Of a stretch of DNA of 64,000 bases, positions 10,434 through 22,575 are shown in pieces. The position numbers and the translations under genes were made by a program. The DNA is from Ceratopteris richardii. Taxonomy: Eukaryota; Streptophyta; Polypodiopsida; Polypodiales; Pteridaceae. The notes under the pieces were generated by a model. It worked only from the letters and a program-made list of their open reading frames with translations, was not told the origin of the DNA and did not search any database. Location of the stretch: contig CM035433.1 of NCBI GenBank assembly GCA_020310875.1, positions 112,525,500 to 112,589,499 on the forward strand, in the 5' to 3' direction. Each line of letters begins with the position of its first letter. Positions within the stretch are counted from its first letter, which is position 1.

Positions 10434-10702
10434 CCGAGAGCTTTCCAACGGTATGTTACACATCTAAATCCGCCCTACGGATTGGGAGATACACTCTAAT
10501 CTTGGATGGTCTCCCCTTTGAAAGCGACGTGCGTGCCTTCTTTGCCCAAGCCTACTTCTTAAGCTTTGATACCAATTGTGGGATTTGAACTCGTGACCTA
10601 CCAGTTAGGAGTATGATGGGCTAACAACTTGCCCCAAAAGCTATGGTTGAGGATTACTTCCTAATCCTCCCTCTTAGGGTGTGGTTCAACCATCTCCTTC
10701 CC
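10434..10702 (-). mobile_element. SINE-like insertion in array copy 2
   Basis: About 269 bp absent from the other array copies is bracketed by ATCATAT on both sides (10427-10433 and 10703-10709). On the minus strand it contains GAGTTCAAATCC, a good match to the B box of a tRNA-type RNA polymerase III promoter, with a weak A-box-like stretch upstream. A tRNA-derived SINE fits the size and promoter. However, there is no clear A-rich tail, and the host repeat lacks some bases on the right side, so the flanking match could be chance. Confidence 0.4.
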
Positions 10703-10992
10703 ATCATATCTCGAGTCTACTAGTTGAAGCTTTCATCCACCATTGTATTAAGAGATCGAGTGTTGTCCGACGAGACTTAGAATTTCATGAAGAGATTGGA
10801 CCCATCGCAATCCTTTACACGGAGATCTAGGGTTGCATGAGGAGAGGTGCAATGAGGAACAAATAGATGCCTGTTGGCAATCTTTATTTATTTCTATACC
10901 TGCCTTCATTGATGTAATCTGTTTGTGTGGCACATATGGTGCTGTCACTAGTTATTGTTGCAATGTCACCAATTATAGTTGCACAAGCTTGT

Positions 10993-11394
<402 letters not shown>

Positions 11395-11399
11395 ATTCT

Positions 11400-12974
11400 C
11401 ATTTTATTCCATTAAGAAAAAATAATGTACAAGAATGTGAGGAGGGAGGGTCATCTCCCTATTCTCGAATCCTAAAAACTGTTGGTGCAAGAGAATCCAA
11501 CCCGACATACTTGGATGATTAGCATGTACCTCATGGAGTCATATATGATCAATCCCTTGAAAAATCAATTACTTTTTACCTTTGTAAAAGTCCCTTACTT
11601 CCACGTGGAGTTAGGAAGCATCAAATCTCAATTTATCTGGTAGACGATTGATGAGAGAATATATCCTATAGTTGAGGATTGACGCAAAAAGCCAATCTCT
11701 CCAAGGGTCTGGTGCATCAACAGAAAGTGGCACCTGATATTGCTGCAAGAAAAGCGCTAATTGAACCCATTTCGATTGAAAAGTGAATCACATTGCATAT
11801 GTTCTCCTAACAAACGGGAAGGATAATATTTCTTACTTGGAATCATAGCATTTTGCAATGAAATCAATACCTTTGTTGTTAAAATATCTTGCGGATGCAC
11901 CCAAAGAGAAAGCAAGAGGCGGACTAGATAGGAAGGACTAGTATGGAGATAATGAAGCAAATGAGTTACCCACATAATGTTTTCTTCCATTCCATTTCAA
12001 ACAAGAAGCATCCTGTTAAAAAGTTCACAGCAAAAAGTTGAGCGTAGGCGAAGGAGTTTGTAAAGGAGCATGTGAAAAGAACTTATTCCAAGCATCCAAT
12101 TTCCAATATCCCTTATAACACAAGCGTGCATTTTCCATAAATTTTCAGAAGATGTCTTTCTTCAACAGACATTCAAAGATATGAAGATGGGACTTCTTAC
12201 AATCAAGTAGTTGTAACTTGTAAGTAATACATAACGGTTGCAAGAAAGCTTGAACAATTCTAATCCGAGCATATAATGGCTATTGAGCAGCATGCCACAT
12301 ATCCATTTTACATCTTATTCTACGTAATACCCATTCAATTTTAACTTTAATAGAAACATTTATACCAAGAGGGTATCCAAGATGTACAAATACAGTTCCT
12401 TTTTGGAATTTAGGTCCTTCCCACATCAAGGAATGAAAGTGCTGCACAAACATATCAATTAGTGCTGATTTTCTCATGTTGATGTGCAATGCAGATGCAG
12501 AGGAGAAAGGTTTCAACAAAGTAATAATATTTTGGAGCCACCCATTGCATGCCCAACACAAGGGCTTCCCATTTCATACATGTAGTTACGTCCCACGAGA
12601 TAATCCGCAGGATCAGAAGGTCAACTTTAGATTTAAATAATGAAGTTTGAAACCAAGCATGATTCAGTCTTAGAGGAATTCTAGTAAGGTTATTTGGGAT
12701 ACTCGACTACCAATGAAAATTTGGGAGATTAATTAAGAGTGGATTATGATCAGAAAGAAGCGTCGTAGCATCAATCCACATTGTGGACTCAGTGTTCAAG
12801 GTATATGTATGAGAGTAATGACATCTGTCTAGCCTACTCATAACAATCTTATGTGATCTCGAGTGAAACTTATATCGAAGTGTGTGCCCTCCAATGAATC
12901 CCCATAAATCTTTACAATTTAGCATATCGAGAAGTTCCTACCATATTTCTTTTTGTTGCAAAGAGAGCAGAGAC
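11400..12974 (-). pseudogene. LINE ORF2, downstream part (endonuclease end, RT remnant, C-term)
   Basis: From right to left, 12925-12707 encodes the end of an APE-type endonuclease, with SRLDRC and SDHNPLLINLP, the latter matching the catalytic SDH motif. At about 12600-12280 comes a late reverse-transcriptase segment containing LLKPFSSASALHINM and VFVHLGYPLGINVSIKV, typical of plant LINEs. The stretch down to about 11400 fits the C-terminal region. The segment that should hold the RT catalytic core is missing, so there is an internal deletion near 12600-12700. Several stops and frame changes are present. The copy cannot make a working protein. Confidence 0.8.
12967..12974. repeat. hAT target-site duplication, left copy
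   Basis: GCAGAGAC here is identical to 16280-16287. Eight bases is the expected target duplication length for hAT transposons. Confidence 0.9.
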
Positions 12975-13509
12975 CAAAGTCACTTGGGGACGGGGACGGG
13001 GACGGGTCCCGAGAAGGGTGGTGTCCCCGGGACGGCACCAAAAAAAATGCTGATTTTTTCAAAATAATGAGATGAAAGTTATGTACAAATAATTCCTCAA
13101 CATGAAATGACCAATAAGAAAGAAAACATAGAAAAAATGTGGTTTTTTAGCATAAACAATGAACATATAGGAAGCATGTTGAGTCGTTGACAGTTGAACA
13201 TTCAAAGTTAGTAGTTACTTGAAGTGACTAGAGTGGCAATTTACAAGTGATAAGTTTTGACTCTCATGTATTTCATCATGTCAAAAAATAGATTCTACAT
13301 CATCATCATATCAGAAAGATGTTACATCATGAGATAAAAAGATCATACATCATACAATTGACAGACAAATGTCAAAAAGACTACAGTCTACATATGATGG
13401 GAAAATAAACGACTATGGAGAATCCAAGTGGGCAGTCACAATGACAGACTCATTTTCTGCAACACAATCAATGGTTGTTGCATCTTCATGTTCTTCATGT
13501 ACCACTTGG

Positions 13510-15791
13510 TCAGACCCCCGCTCTACCTCCCATTCTCGGAAAAGATCTCCCTCCATGCGTCCGTCGAAGCATCCTCAAATTTGCACTAACAAACACAAGA
13601 TCACTAGCACGCTGCACACCATATACACTCCATAGTTGCTCAAGGCAACTCGTGGTGCGAGCCTGGCTAAGTATGCGAATGGCCAATTGTTGAAGCTCTA
13701 GACCATCAAAACCAAAATACTCCCACCATAGGGGAGCACCAACACGTAATCTATCCTCTTGGGTGCGAGCCTGGCTAAGTATGCGAATGGCCAATTGTTG
13801 AAGCTCTAGACCATCAAAACCAAAATACTCCCACCATAGGGGAGCACCAACACGTAATCTATCCTCTTGGGCATCTGCACATGCATATGAAGCACCATAT
13901 ACACTCCATAGTTGCTCAAGGCAACTCGTGGTGCGAGCCTGGCTAAGTATGCGAATGGCCAATTGTTGAAGCTCTAGACCATCAAAACCAAAATACTCCC
14001 ACCATAGGGGAGCACCAACACGTAATCTATCCTCTTGGGCATCTGCACATGCATATGAAGCATCTTTCCCTATTCTATATTTGGATAGCTGATCTCTGAT
14101 AAGTCGTCTAGCTTCACTATTTGGGACAAATCTCTCCAATATGATCCTCCATCCATTAGCCACGTCTTGATCTGCATATTGGTTTTTATCTTGGAATTCT
14201 GGATCCAACATGTATGCTTCTCCATGAAGTGGGGAGTAGTATGCATCCCACTTACTAACACAAATAGCTGAAATTTCTTCATACCTATCATTGTCTTTCA
14301 CCAATGTTTTTAGTGCTTCAATTGTGCAATCCATAGCTTCATACACTTTACCAATGCATGGCTCCATGGAATCCACAATTTTCAATAAGTTCACAAGTGG
14401 ATGAACAATATCCATGATGTGGGAAATGTTCTCCCACCATGCTGCATCATCAACTAATCTTCTAAATTGCCTTCCTGTCGAAGTAGAAGCCTCTGGCATC
14501 CTCGCAAATTCATCACTCAATAAAAGGCCTCTCAAGACACCACTACATTTCACTACTCGGTGTAACATGGTAAAGTTATATGCAAACCTTGTATCTGAGT
14601 ACTTAAGCAAAGCAAAAGTAGATCTCTTGCTAAACTCATTCTTCACACGAGTATGGTTGTTGATGAAGCTAACCAATGAATTTGCCTCATTGATTACAGG
14701 CAAAATCCAATCCAAATTCCCAATGTCTTTGAGAATATTATTTAAACAATGAGCCATGTAAAAGCACACAATGATATGAGGGTACAAATTTTCAATAATT
14801 GCACCCGAAGCCCTATTTGCAGGCTCCCCATCTGCTACAATGCAAACCACATTTGATGGCCTCTCCACGAGAATAAGCCACCACTCCATGGATAGAGTTT
14901 CGTTGGATATCACTCCATCCATCCACAAGCAATGATACTCCATTTCTTTCCCATGATTTTTTTATGGTCTCGCATGCGGCTTCGACAAGCTTCTTCTCTT
15001 TCTCCAATAAAGTGGTGAGCAAGCTCTCGGAAGATGGAGGCACATAGTGTGCTCCATATTCACCAATCTTCTTTACCATATCTTTGAAATATGGTGATCT
15101 ATGGAAAAAGTTAAACAAATAAGTGAACTTTTGAAGTTTGAACAATAAATCACCAAAATTCAAATATTGAAATAGAATGAAGATCCAATTCTTACCGAGC
15201 CGCATTGAAAGCTATGTGGTCATGGTAAAAAAAACATGCCATTGCAGTGTCCACCTCCTCCTTCAATACGGGATTCCAATTCTCATGGAGTGTTTGTTGC
15301 CGTGATTGACGTACATAAGGCATTCTCGATGGTGTGGAAGAACTAGGAGTAGGATGAGGAGTGGAAGTAGGAGTAGGAGTAGAGGTAGGAGTTGGAGTAG
15401 GAGCACGAACCGGAACCGATGAAGATGATGCTCTAGAAGAGGATGGCATAGAAGACCTCACAATCGATGTCGGGTCGATAGGAGCTTATGAAGCACGATG
15501 AGCATGAGTTTGAGCATCACTAATAGCAAGTTTGTTGAGTAACTCTTGCTTCTTCTCCGAAGTGATTGCGGAATAAAATCTTACTTCATGTCCACGCTCA
15601 TGAGGTAAGTGTGCACGCACCTTGTTTGCTCTACCCGTTCTTTTGTAGCCACATAGCTTGGAACTCCATTGTCTTGCACCACCTCCTTCTCCGGCTGATA
15701 CGGTAGATTCCACCTCTTCCCACCATGTCCATTTGCTTGTAGCATGCCTCCTCTTGGTGTTTGATCCACTTGTTCGTGATGAAGATGCCAT
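13510..15791 (-). pseudogene. hAT transposase (BED, DUF659, dimerisation regions), broken
   Basis: The first part (15791-15486) has a BED-type zinc-finger region. It is damaged: the expected first Cys of the WKCKLC-type motif reads SSKLC, while RANKVRAHL is kept. An in-frame TAA follows, then a Ser/Thr/Pro-rich linker. GTAAG at 15195 and TTTTTCCATAG ending at 15099 fit a 97-bp intron. The DUF659-type part includes SLLVDGWSDIQRNS and NVVCIVADGEPANRASGAI, but an internal deletion and frameshift near 14870 separate them. The long frame 14943-13510 carries the core, with YADQDVANGWRIILER, and the C-terminal dimerisation region, which has been triplicated. Transposition competence is very unlikely. 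Confidence 0.85.
13614..14065 (-). repeat. In-frame triplication within the transposase C-terminus
   Basis: A near-identical block starting GCCTGGCTAAGTATGCGAAT lies at 13661, 13769 and 13937. Offsets are 108 and 168 bp, both multiples of three, so the reading frame stays open. It encodes RVGAPLWWEYFGFDGLELQ and the ILSQART segment, part of the hAT dimerisation region. Near-identity implies recent expansion, or an assembly error. Confidence 0.9.
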
Positions 15792-16279
15792 AGGAGAAGA
15801 GAAGACTATGATAAGAGGAGCAAGATAGAGAAGGGTAAAGAGAGGCTTGAGAAGATATAGCTCAGCCCTTGAGTATGCAAGGGTGAAGATAACTCAAGCC
15901 TTCAGACACATAAGATCCTTGCAATGAAGGCTCTAAGTGAGCTTGTCGGTTGAAGGGCTGAAATGGAGGGCTATTTATGCTTGTGAAAGGAGCCAAGCAA
16001 CCCTCTAAAGGTCCCAAAAAAAAGCGCCAAAGTTAAAGTTCCAAAATCGAAACCAAATTTCAAAGTTAAAATTCGAAAAAACCCTCCAAAACACCGGCCA
16101 AAAACGGCCCGCGGTCCCGAAATCTGTGTGAAACCGTCTTCCGTCCCGGGGACATTTGGCTGTGACTGCAGGTGATTGTGGGACGTCCCCCGTCCCTTAT
16201 GCTCGTCCCGCCTCCTCCTTCCTTGGGGACGGAGTCCCTACGTCCATAGGGCCCGGGGACGCGTCCCCATGTGACTTTG

Positions 16280-16287
16280 GCAGAGAC
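16280..16287. repeat. hAT target-site duplication, right copy
   Basis: GCAGAGAC is identical to 12967-12974. Confidence 0.9.
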
Positions 16288-16757
16288 GGTATAGTTGTAC
16301 AATCCTCCTCGGAATCCACCATATTAAAATCTCCACACAGCAGAACACGAGCATCTCTCCATGCTTCAAGATGCATACATTCATGAATATAATGTACGAG
16401 AAGATTCCACGTCCTAACCCATTCAGCCGGAGAGTTAGGAGCATAGACATTGATACATATAAATGAGATATCTTGTATCTTAAGGTGAAGCGCAATAAAT
16501 CTGCCTTGAGGGTCATCAAACATAACTGTAGACTGAATATCATTTCTTAGGATGAAAAGATAACCAGAGTAATTATTTTTTGTACCACTTTATTGAAGTT
16601 GGAAATCTTTTGTATAATGAAGCATTCCAGCATGATCATGCTTTTTATGCTCTTGAATCGCCGCTAAGTCTAATTGATGTATAACGATTCATCTCCATAA
16701 TCTTGTCCACTTTCCATATTGACCCAAACCTTGAATATTCCATGTTTCTAACTTCAT
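16280..16757 (-). pseudogene. LINE ORF2, start and endonuclease N-terminal part
   Basis: The frame starting at 16757 encodes LETWNIQGLGQYGKWTRLW, the usual beginning of a plant LINE APE endonuclease (the catalytic Asn lies in WNIQGLG). One stop follows, then LDLAAIQEHKK with the catalytic Glu. Next come ISFICINVYAPNSPAEW and VLLCGDFNMVDSEEDC, with the conserved GDFN motif. The frame then meets the hAT insertion. It continues at 12974 on the far side. Confidence 0.85.
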
Positions 16758-18028
16758 GAGATGAGCGGAGAAACATGAGAAAAGTCAGCATGTGCCAACG
16801 TTTAGCTAAATCTTGCAGCACAATATCCATATTTTCATAATACTCATTGTCATTAGTATGAGGGGCAAAATTAGCCACGTCTGAAGGGCAAGTCGCATAT
16901 CTTGATTGAAACTTACTTTGTTTGCCACGAAGCAAAGCTTTTTTGTAAGTGACTCGAGTGAATCCCTCACTATCAACTCTCTTCCCAACTTCGCCCCCTC
17001 CTTCCCAAAGGTATATCTTTACTCGTTCCTTCACCCTCTCTTCTCTTATATACATTAAGTTTTACCGGGGTAATAGGGGGTGCAGGGTGAAGCTGTTTGT
17101 CAGCCATGAGTTCTTTTCCTTTAGAAGCCTGAGCTGTTAGGGGTTTAGTTGCAGCATGTCTAACAGAGGGAGAAAAGGCTTTTTGTTTGCCAAATATTTG
17201 TTCCTCAAGAACCAAAACTTTACTACCAGGACAAGTAGAAATAAGAATAACTCCTTCAGACTTTAAAGAAGGGAAATTTTTCGAGTAATGCCCCGTGTTA
17301 CCACAATGGAAATATGCTCCAGCCATATTGCCCCATTTCAAATAAAGCACAATTATGCCAATATTGGGTACATTGATGCCCAGAGTTTTAGGAAAAGGCC
17401 TAGAAGTATTCCATAAAACACACATTCTATTCTTATTAGGGGCAGAAATAGGAGTATAAAGCACCTTGCCTAAAACCTTAGCTATATGTTCAATACTCCA
17501 CCCACACTGGACATTTGTACAGGAGTTCCTCTTTGATGGCTTTAACGGGCTTGCATGGAGATACATGAGCCATTAATTGACATAAAAATACACTCTTCTA
17601 CTCCAGAAACTGTGATCTAATATTTTTATCATTGAATACCACCTCGAATAAACCATGTCCAAAATAAAACACTTTGTCAACCACATCTTTATCCACATCA
17701 TTAATGGCAAATGCCACATCTACTACGAGGAGGGGTCCACACCAACTGTGAGATCAGCATGTACACTCTCATCATGGGTAAGAGCCTCATTCATCATACA
17801 TTTTAATTTACTGAAATCCATCTCATTTGATGGTCGAGTTCCGGGGACCACCTCAGTAGCCTGAGAGGCACATTGCAAAGATTCATTAGAAATTGGCACA
17901 GTTTGTTGAATATTATCACAATTTGCAGAAGTTGCCATATTGCCAACTTTGATTATATTTGTCAAGTTCACAATCCAAAAATAAATATGAAGTACACCTA
18001 GAATCTGAGGCATTGAGATGCAAAGCAA
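16750..18028 (-). pseudogene. LINE ORF1 (DUF4283-like, zinc-knuckle remnant)
   Basis: Open stretches at 18028-17723, 17566-16973 and 17055-16757 lie in the order expected for a plant LINE ORF1. The middle one contains AKVLGKVLYTPISAPNKNRM and LYLKWGNMAGAYFHCGNTGH. The latter is a CCHC knuckle in which the first and last Cys are replaced by Tyr and Phe. The last part overlaps the start of ORF2. Stops around 17570-17720 break the frame. The family role is RNA binding and ribonucleoprotein formation. Confidence 0.7.
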
Positions 18029-18030
18029 AT

Positions 18031-18490
18031 CAATCCCTAAAGTGTTACTCTGAACTCAGCTTTAAGATAAAAGTGTAGCTGTCCAACCCGTTCACAAGCT
18101 TCAGAATGACGAATAAACCCTAATAACCACAAACGAGCTTCCGGAAAACCCAACTCAGAATTGGTGCAAACCCTAAAAGCTGCTTCTGTTGATGTCGAAG
18201 AGCAGAGTAACCCTATGTGTGGTGATAAAGAAAAGCGAACGACCTCTAAAGACGTATATATAGCAGTGTCTGTAGATCAATTTCTTGATCTATATGCTCA
18301 ATGTGGTGTGTGCTCTTAAGTGCAATATGCACTGTGGGTTGCAATTTCAAGACTCAATAGAGAAGGAAAAAAATAGCACATACAATGACCCAGTGAAATG
18401 AAAGAAAGAAGCTGAAATTATGAGTATAAAAAGCTCAAACGAGGATTCTAGAAACTTTGGGCAATCAGTAGGAGACATAAGCATACACCT
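18031..18490 (-). other. Probable LINE 5' UTR and flank
   Basis: No long frame on either strand. The part next to ORF1 is most simply the 5' untranslated region of the LINE, judging by position only. Confidence 0.35.
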
Positions 18491-18499
18491 TCATTCTAA

Positions 18500-18950
18500 G
18501 TGCTTGACTTCGATTCTCTAAATATACATGCTCAAAAGTCCAGTTTTCCAACTAGCTTCTCAAGAGAAGATTGGCCAATCCCTGCTTGCCTACTACTCAC
18601 TCAGAGTGCCAAGCTAGTTGATCCCAATTCTACCAAGTGGAGCACTAGTGATAAGCTAAGAACTCTACACACACAAAGAGAAGGCAAAGCTTCAGCAGTG
18701 CATTCCTTCCTCGAGTATCTCTCTGAGCTTGTTCTTAGTTGAAGGAGAGGTCTACTTATATAGTTTTCCTGGAAATAAAGGATAACAAAAGGGGACAAAA
18801 TTAGTTTCTTCTTTGGCATGCTCTCTGACAATTTTGGTACTCTGGAAACTTCTTTCTTAGTCCACTTTTCTGCATCGTCACTATCTACCAAATTCTGGTA
18901 TTCGGCGCCGTCCACCGTCCATGAGTTCTCCACGTGCAAGTGGCTGAAAA
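18500..18950 (-). mobile_element. Possible solo LTR
   Basis: On the minus strand AACTATATAAGTAGACCTC (near 18751-18768) looks like a core promoter, followed by a C/T-rich leader with CTCAGAGAGATACTCGAGGA, as in the U3-R-U5 of plant LTR retrotransposons. I could not find clear TG/CA ends, a second LTR or a target duplication. Confidence 0.3.
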
Positions 18951-19140
18951 TTTAGACCATATTGAGATCTGGAAAATTTAGTCTCTTTTTTCAAGTGAAA
19001 AAGTAGACTAAATCAAAAGTACACCCTTTTCTTAAAAAATAGACTACTTTTGAAGTAAGTAGATTAACTTCATAAAAATGGTGAACTTTTGAGTAAGTCG
19101 ACTAACTTGTAAAATTTGAGTAAAAGTTAGACTAGTTTGA

Positions 19141-19395
19141 GAAATTGGTCAACTTAGGAATTTAGACTACTTAGAGAATTGGTGAACTGGGAAAATTAGA
19201 CAACTCAGGAAATTGGTGAAATGGGAAAATAGGCAACTTAGGAAAATAGGTGAAATGGGAAATTAGGCAACTTGGGAAAATAGGTGAAATGGGAAATTAG
19301 GCAACTTGGGAAAATAGGTGAAATGAGAAATTAGGCAACTTGGGAAAATAGGTGAAATGGGAAAATAAGCAACTTAAGAAGTTGGTGAAATGGAA
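19141..19395. repeat. 34-bp minisatellite
   Basis: About seven units based on GGCAACTTGGGAAAATAGGT then GAAATGGGAAATTA. Central units are nearly identical, with an exact 34-bp step at 19266 and 19300, and outer units are diverged. Confidence 0.9.
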
Positions 19396-19655
19396 AAACA
19401 GTGAGGTAGGAAATTGGGAATCTGGCCTTCTTCATGAACTCATGAGCTTGATCCCCTCTTCTCCATTTTCTTTTGCTTCTCCTCTTTCTCGAAGTTGAGG
19501 TAACTTGTCTTGTACTTGGTTTCTGCATCTTGAAAAACAAACATAAAATACTTTATTTTAAGGGTATATCAAACTAACCCGGTACAACGTCGACTATCCA
19601 GATAGCAGCGATAGAGCACCATACGACTGTACAAGAGTGTCGACCTCATCATCTC

Positions 19656-19659
<4 letters not shown>

Positions 19660-19721
<62 letters not shown>

Positions 19722-19735
19722 CATACATACATACT
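19660..19735. repeat. (TA)n followed by (CATA)n microsatellite
   Basis: Around 28 TA units pass into five CATA units. Confidence 0.95.
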
Positions 19736-19852
19736 TATTTAGCTGACATTTCTGACTTTTGACTTCTGACGTTTAGGCGACGTATGACGGGTACGATAAA
19801 ACATTTCTGACGTCAGCTGATGTCGCCTAATTTTTTAATTAAAAATTAAGAG

Positions 19853-20078
<226 letters not shown>

Positions 20079-20280
20079 CATCATACATGATAATATGATA
20101 CACATGTAAACAATAAAAATATGTAACATCTACATAAAGCAATGTAATGTCAAGTGATTCATTGATGCATAAGCAGTAAACTTGTAATGAATACCAAAAC
20201 ATCATGAAACGAAAGCTGAATCTTGAAACTACCAAAACATGAAACCCTAAGTTTCAAATCATATGACATGAAATGATAAA

Positions 20281-22225
20281 TCAGTCTTCAAGATCATCAT
20301 CAACCTCCTCCTCCTCATCATCATCAATATCATCATCAACCTCAATATCAAGATTAACATCCTCATTTGCATGACTGGCTGAAATATCATAAGTGGGTAG
20401 ATCACCATCATTTTCCTCTTGCAATGTAAGAAGTCTTTTATCATCCTCTTCGTTTTCTATCATATCAAGAATGACCTCCATTTTTTCAAACCCCCTTTCT
20501 TTGATCTTGTTTATGAGGCGCAAATTTGTATGAATTTAAACCAATCTTGTTTTTCAAATTGCTCCCACCATCTAACAGCATAGTGCATTCAACTTTCATC
20601 ACATACAAGTGGCCGTGAAAATGCACTTGACATAGATTTAAAAGAATCTAGCTCATCACATATTTTGCCTTGTTTGGTAACATCTCCATGTGTAAATCTT
20701 TCTAAAACATCCATCCATCCATTTTGAACTTATGCATCCATTTGTGGAGCCTTTTCCCTCCATACGGGATGAAGAACAAATCCCGCATGATGGAGAGGGG
20801 AATGCAACATGTCCCATCTATCAATGCATAGATCTTTCACTTCATCAGGCCTTTGGGAATCAATGGTTTCCAAAGCAGAAATTCTTTCAATCATCCTATC
20901 TGTCAATTCATAAATAAGACCCATTGTGGCACCTTCTCTATCTGCCAATCGTAACAATCTCAAAATAGGACTGCAAATGCTCACAATTTCTCTTGCATTC
21001 CGCCAAAAGAACGCACTCAAAACAATGGCAGACACATCTTCAGCCTTTTGTGTCCAAGAAACCCTTTTCTGTGCATATTTAGCAGATACCATTATGGAGC
21101 GCAATCCATTATAAACACGCTCATCAAGTAGGTTTGCAAGTTAAATAAACATATAAGCAAACTTTGTTTGTGCAGGCTTAATCAAATCTTTAGTGCTGAA
21201 TTTTCTAAAAAAAGCCAACACGGTAGGCTTCATGGTCACAAACGTAACAACTTTCAAAGCATTATCCAAAACTGGCTTTACCCATGCAATTTTTCCAATG
21301 CTCTCAAATAGGAGATCTAAACAATGGCATGTGCACCTCGTATAAAAAATATGAGGCCATTGTTGCTCCACCAAGTATCCTGCTCTAACACAATTTGCAG
21401 CATTGTCCATACATATTCGCACTACATTTTCTGGACCTACATCCAAAATAGCATCTTTTAGTATCTCAAAAATAAACCCTCCAGATCTTACCTCACATGA
21501 GGTATCCACAGATTTTAGAAAGACACTACCATAAATGCATGATACCATCACATTGATGATTGGTCTATTCTTGGTGTCAGATCAACCATCGCAAACAATA
21601 CTGCATCCAAATATTTTCCACTTTTCTCTTATCTTTAAGAGGTCATCCTCAATACATCTAACCTCCTTATGGAGCTCAACTCCTCTCAATCTCTGATATG
21701 AGGGAGCTTTGAAAGAAGTCCCTACTCTCCCAATTGCATGAAGCATCTGTAGAAAGTAAGGGCTTCTTACCTTCCAAAATGGAATATCTTCAACAAAGAA
21801 AAAACGACGGACAGCTTTGTATGCATTATCCCTAATTTGGCTATCAAAAGCCTTGTCCATGGTCCTACATGTCCTCTTGACCTTTTTGATTCATGACCAG
21901 TGGAAGACTCTCCAAGCCCAATCTCCAAATCATCACAAGGAGATGGTTCTCCAACACTTTCCACATTTCCAAATACATGGGATTCTCCAAGAGAATTCTC
22001 TAGTACCCTTGCATGTATTTTCCTGCATGAATCTTTAACATGTTGAGGTACCTTATCACATTTCCCCACACCATAACCCTTTAGGGCAAGAATATGAGCC
22101 CTTATGCGATTTGCTCCTCCATCCCAAGTGTGGGCACAAAACTTACACTTCACTGTCCAATTGCCTTTTGGTAAGGCCTTCACTTTATCTACAAAGTCCC
22201 AGTGAACTCCTGCCTTTCGGGGCAT
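20281..22225 (-). pseudogene. Second hAT-like transposase (BED plus DUF659-type), broken
   Basis: Read from 22225, the start MPRKAGVHWDFVDKV leads into a BED zinc finger with CKFCAHTWDGGANRIRAHIL, then GVGKCDKVP. This ligand set (C-x2-C, H, C) looks complete. A frameshift near 21865 is followed by AFDSQIRDNAYKAVRRFFF, and further stops separate a DUF659-type core (21551-21141) containing ENVVRICMDNAANC. A later part (21104-20730) has LCIDRWDMLHSPLHHAGF. The tail at 20523-20281 is acidic, with runs of Asp/Glu. I found no flanking TIR or TSD. It is a different, older family from the element at 12975. Confidence 0.75.
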
Positions 22226-22426
22226 CTACACAACATCCAAAGAACATCTCCAATTAGCACTCGATCTTAAGATAATACATATTACAAAATCATTCTTATA
22301 AGATAAGAAATATGATGACACATTGACATGCAATTTAATGTACAAAATAGAACAGCCAAACTGTCAACCCCATTGTCAATTGAAAATGCAGTGTGCACAT
22401 ATGAATCATGATGGTGTATCATGTGA

Positions 22427-22575
22427 CATAACACAATTAGGCAAAGCCCATTGAGACATAAAAAATTGAGGCCTTTAACATTATCAATAAATCATCTCAG
22501 AGCCTTCAACATAACACAATTAGGCAAAGCCCATTGAGACAATAAAAATTGAGGCCTTCAACATTATCAATAAAC
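22427..22575. repeat. 83-bp direct repeat, two copies
   Basis: CATAACACAATTAGGCAAAG begins copies at 22427 and 22510. The second copy ends just where the ~590-bp array resumes. Confidence 0.85.

Larger units (their letters stand above)
9480..10990 (+). repeat. PPR-leader tandem array, part 1 (copies 1-3)
   Basis: Repeats share landmarks in fixed order: GCAATGAGGAACAAATAGAT, TTTATTTCTATACTTGCC, TTGTTTGTGTGGCTCAT, ACCAATTATAGTTGCACAAG, TTATGTTATGTAATGATCAT, CTTGTCATGGATTCAAGTG, and GTGGAATTTCTACAGATGG then TCCTATGGATG. Copy 1 (9505-9950) lacks the middle block. Copy 2 carries an extra ~270 bp. Copy 3 stops at 10990 where microsatellite DNA begins. The same unit resumes at 22573 and finally leads into a PPR reading frame through the shared ATGGATTCAAGTG start. 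The unit therefore looks like the 5' leader plus start codon of a PPR gene. Confidence 0.75.
12975..16279 (-). mobile_element. hAT transposon, 3.3 kb, with TIRs and TSD
   Basis: The left end reads CAAAGTCACTTGGGGACG and the right end, reverse-complemented, reads CAAAGTCACATGGGGACG. This is an 18-bp terminal inverted repeat with one mismatch. Perfect 8-bp GCAGAGAC duplications flank it. GGGGACGGGGACG-type and CCCCGTCCC-type motifs form GC-rich subterminal regions inside both ends. The element carries a broken minus-strand transposase gene. It landed in the endonuclease ORF of a LINE, so it is younger than that copy. Confidence 0.95.
11395..18030 (-). mobile_element. L1-type LINE, defective, split by a hAT element
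   Basis: On the minus strand the order is ORF1 (DUF4283-like region and zinc-knuckle remnant), then ORF2 (APE endonuclease, reverse transcriptase remnant, C-terminal part), as in plant L1-type elements. The endonuclease coding region is interrupted by the hAT element at 12975-16279. The reading frame resumes on the other side when the 8-bp duplication is counted once. Stops, frameshifts and loss of the RT core make it inactive. The probable 5' UTR extends to about 18240. Confidence 0.85.

Noticed and set aside
14414-14752. 112-codon plus-strand frame
   Set aside because: It lies opposite the hAT transposase coding sequence and has no family resemblance.
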